From the NCBI GenBank assembly GCA_049680295.1, contig JBAUHN010000490.1, positions 1-31,578 on the forward strand: a stretch of 31,578 nt of DNA, read 5' to 3'. This DNA is from JBAUHN01 sp049680295. Its GTDB lineage: Bacteria > Pseudomonadota > Alphaproteobacteria > Rhodobacterales > Rhodobacteraceae. A program made the position numbers and the translations under genes. Position 1 is the stretch's first letter; each line of letters begins with the position of its first letter. The notes under the pieces are model-generated. The model ran no database searches and was not told the DNA's origin. It worked only from the letters and a program-made list of their open reading frames with translations. Shown piece after piece: positions 31,523 through 31,578 of this stretch.

Positions 31523-31578
31523 CTAAGAGAGTGTTTGTTGCTCATCGTAACCACCGAGGAGTGGACGATGAGAAAGAC

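Overview
The window looks like a chromosomal segment from a marine alphaproteobacterium of the Rhodobacteraceae (Roseobacter group). The evidence is the style of the proteins (Mrp/NBP35 ATPase, DUF1127 protein, PcrA-type helicase, pyruvate carboxylase, split his operon), the initiator tRNA sequence, and above all a DUF1127 gene followed by four hairpins with CCTCCC-type loops, an arrangement known from Rhodobacter sphaeroides (CcaF1 with the CcsR RNAs). I cannot name the genus from the sequence alone.

Left part (1-14167), core genome: mrp (minus); a stress-type unit of a DUF1127 protein plus four anti-Shine-Dalgarno hairpin RNAs; a UvrD/PcrA helicase (minus); a conserved protein of the cofactor-uncertain 'heme-binding-like' family; an FMN-dependent alpha-hydroxy-acid oxidase; a REP-like palindrome and a PhaR-type operator ahead of full-length pyruvate carboxylase; an MFS transporter (minus); a YCII protein divergent from an ArsR repressor/SRPBCC pair that shares an intergenic region with a repeated operator-like sequence; and tRNA-Gly(GCC).

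Middle (14125-23375), genomic island: the last 43 bp of tRNA-Gly, from the anticodon to CCA, are repeated exactly at 23333-23375. Between the copies lie a truncated IS110 transposase, a tightly overlapping six-gene operon for a CDP-linked, probably C-methyl-branched 6-deoxy sugar (rfbF, rfbG, 3,5-epimerase-like, sugar C-methyltransferase, NAD-dependent reductase/epimerase, second methyltransferase), a CmcI-type methyltransferase in the same run, an opposing family-2 glycosyltransferase, a possible small membrane protein and an IS66 transposase remnant. No integrase remains, so the island looks immobilised. It most likely changes a surface polysaccharide.

Right part (23376-31578): initiator tRNA-Met with a good terminator; a small minus-strand pair (stand-alone RAM domain protein and a secreted small protein); the histidine genes hisB-hisH, a minus-strand DUF2147 gene, then hisA-DUF2867-hisF-hisE; a CoA-binding protein; an orphan DUF1629 (immunity-type) protein; rlmB; and tRNA-Tyr(GTA). 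Directly beyond tRNA-Tyr is the C-terminal part of a large serine recombinase, which marks the edge of a second tRNA-associated element, itself apparently cut by another insertion at the right end of the window.
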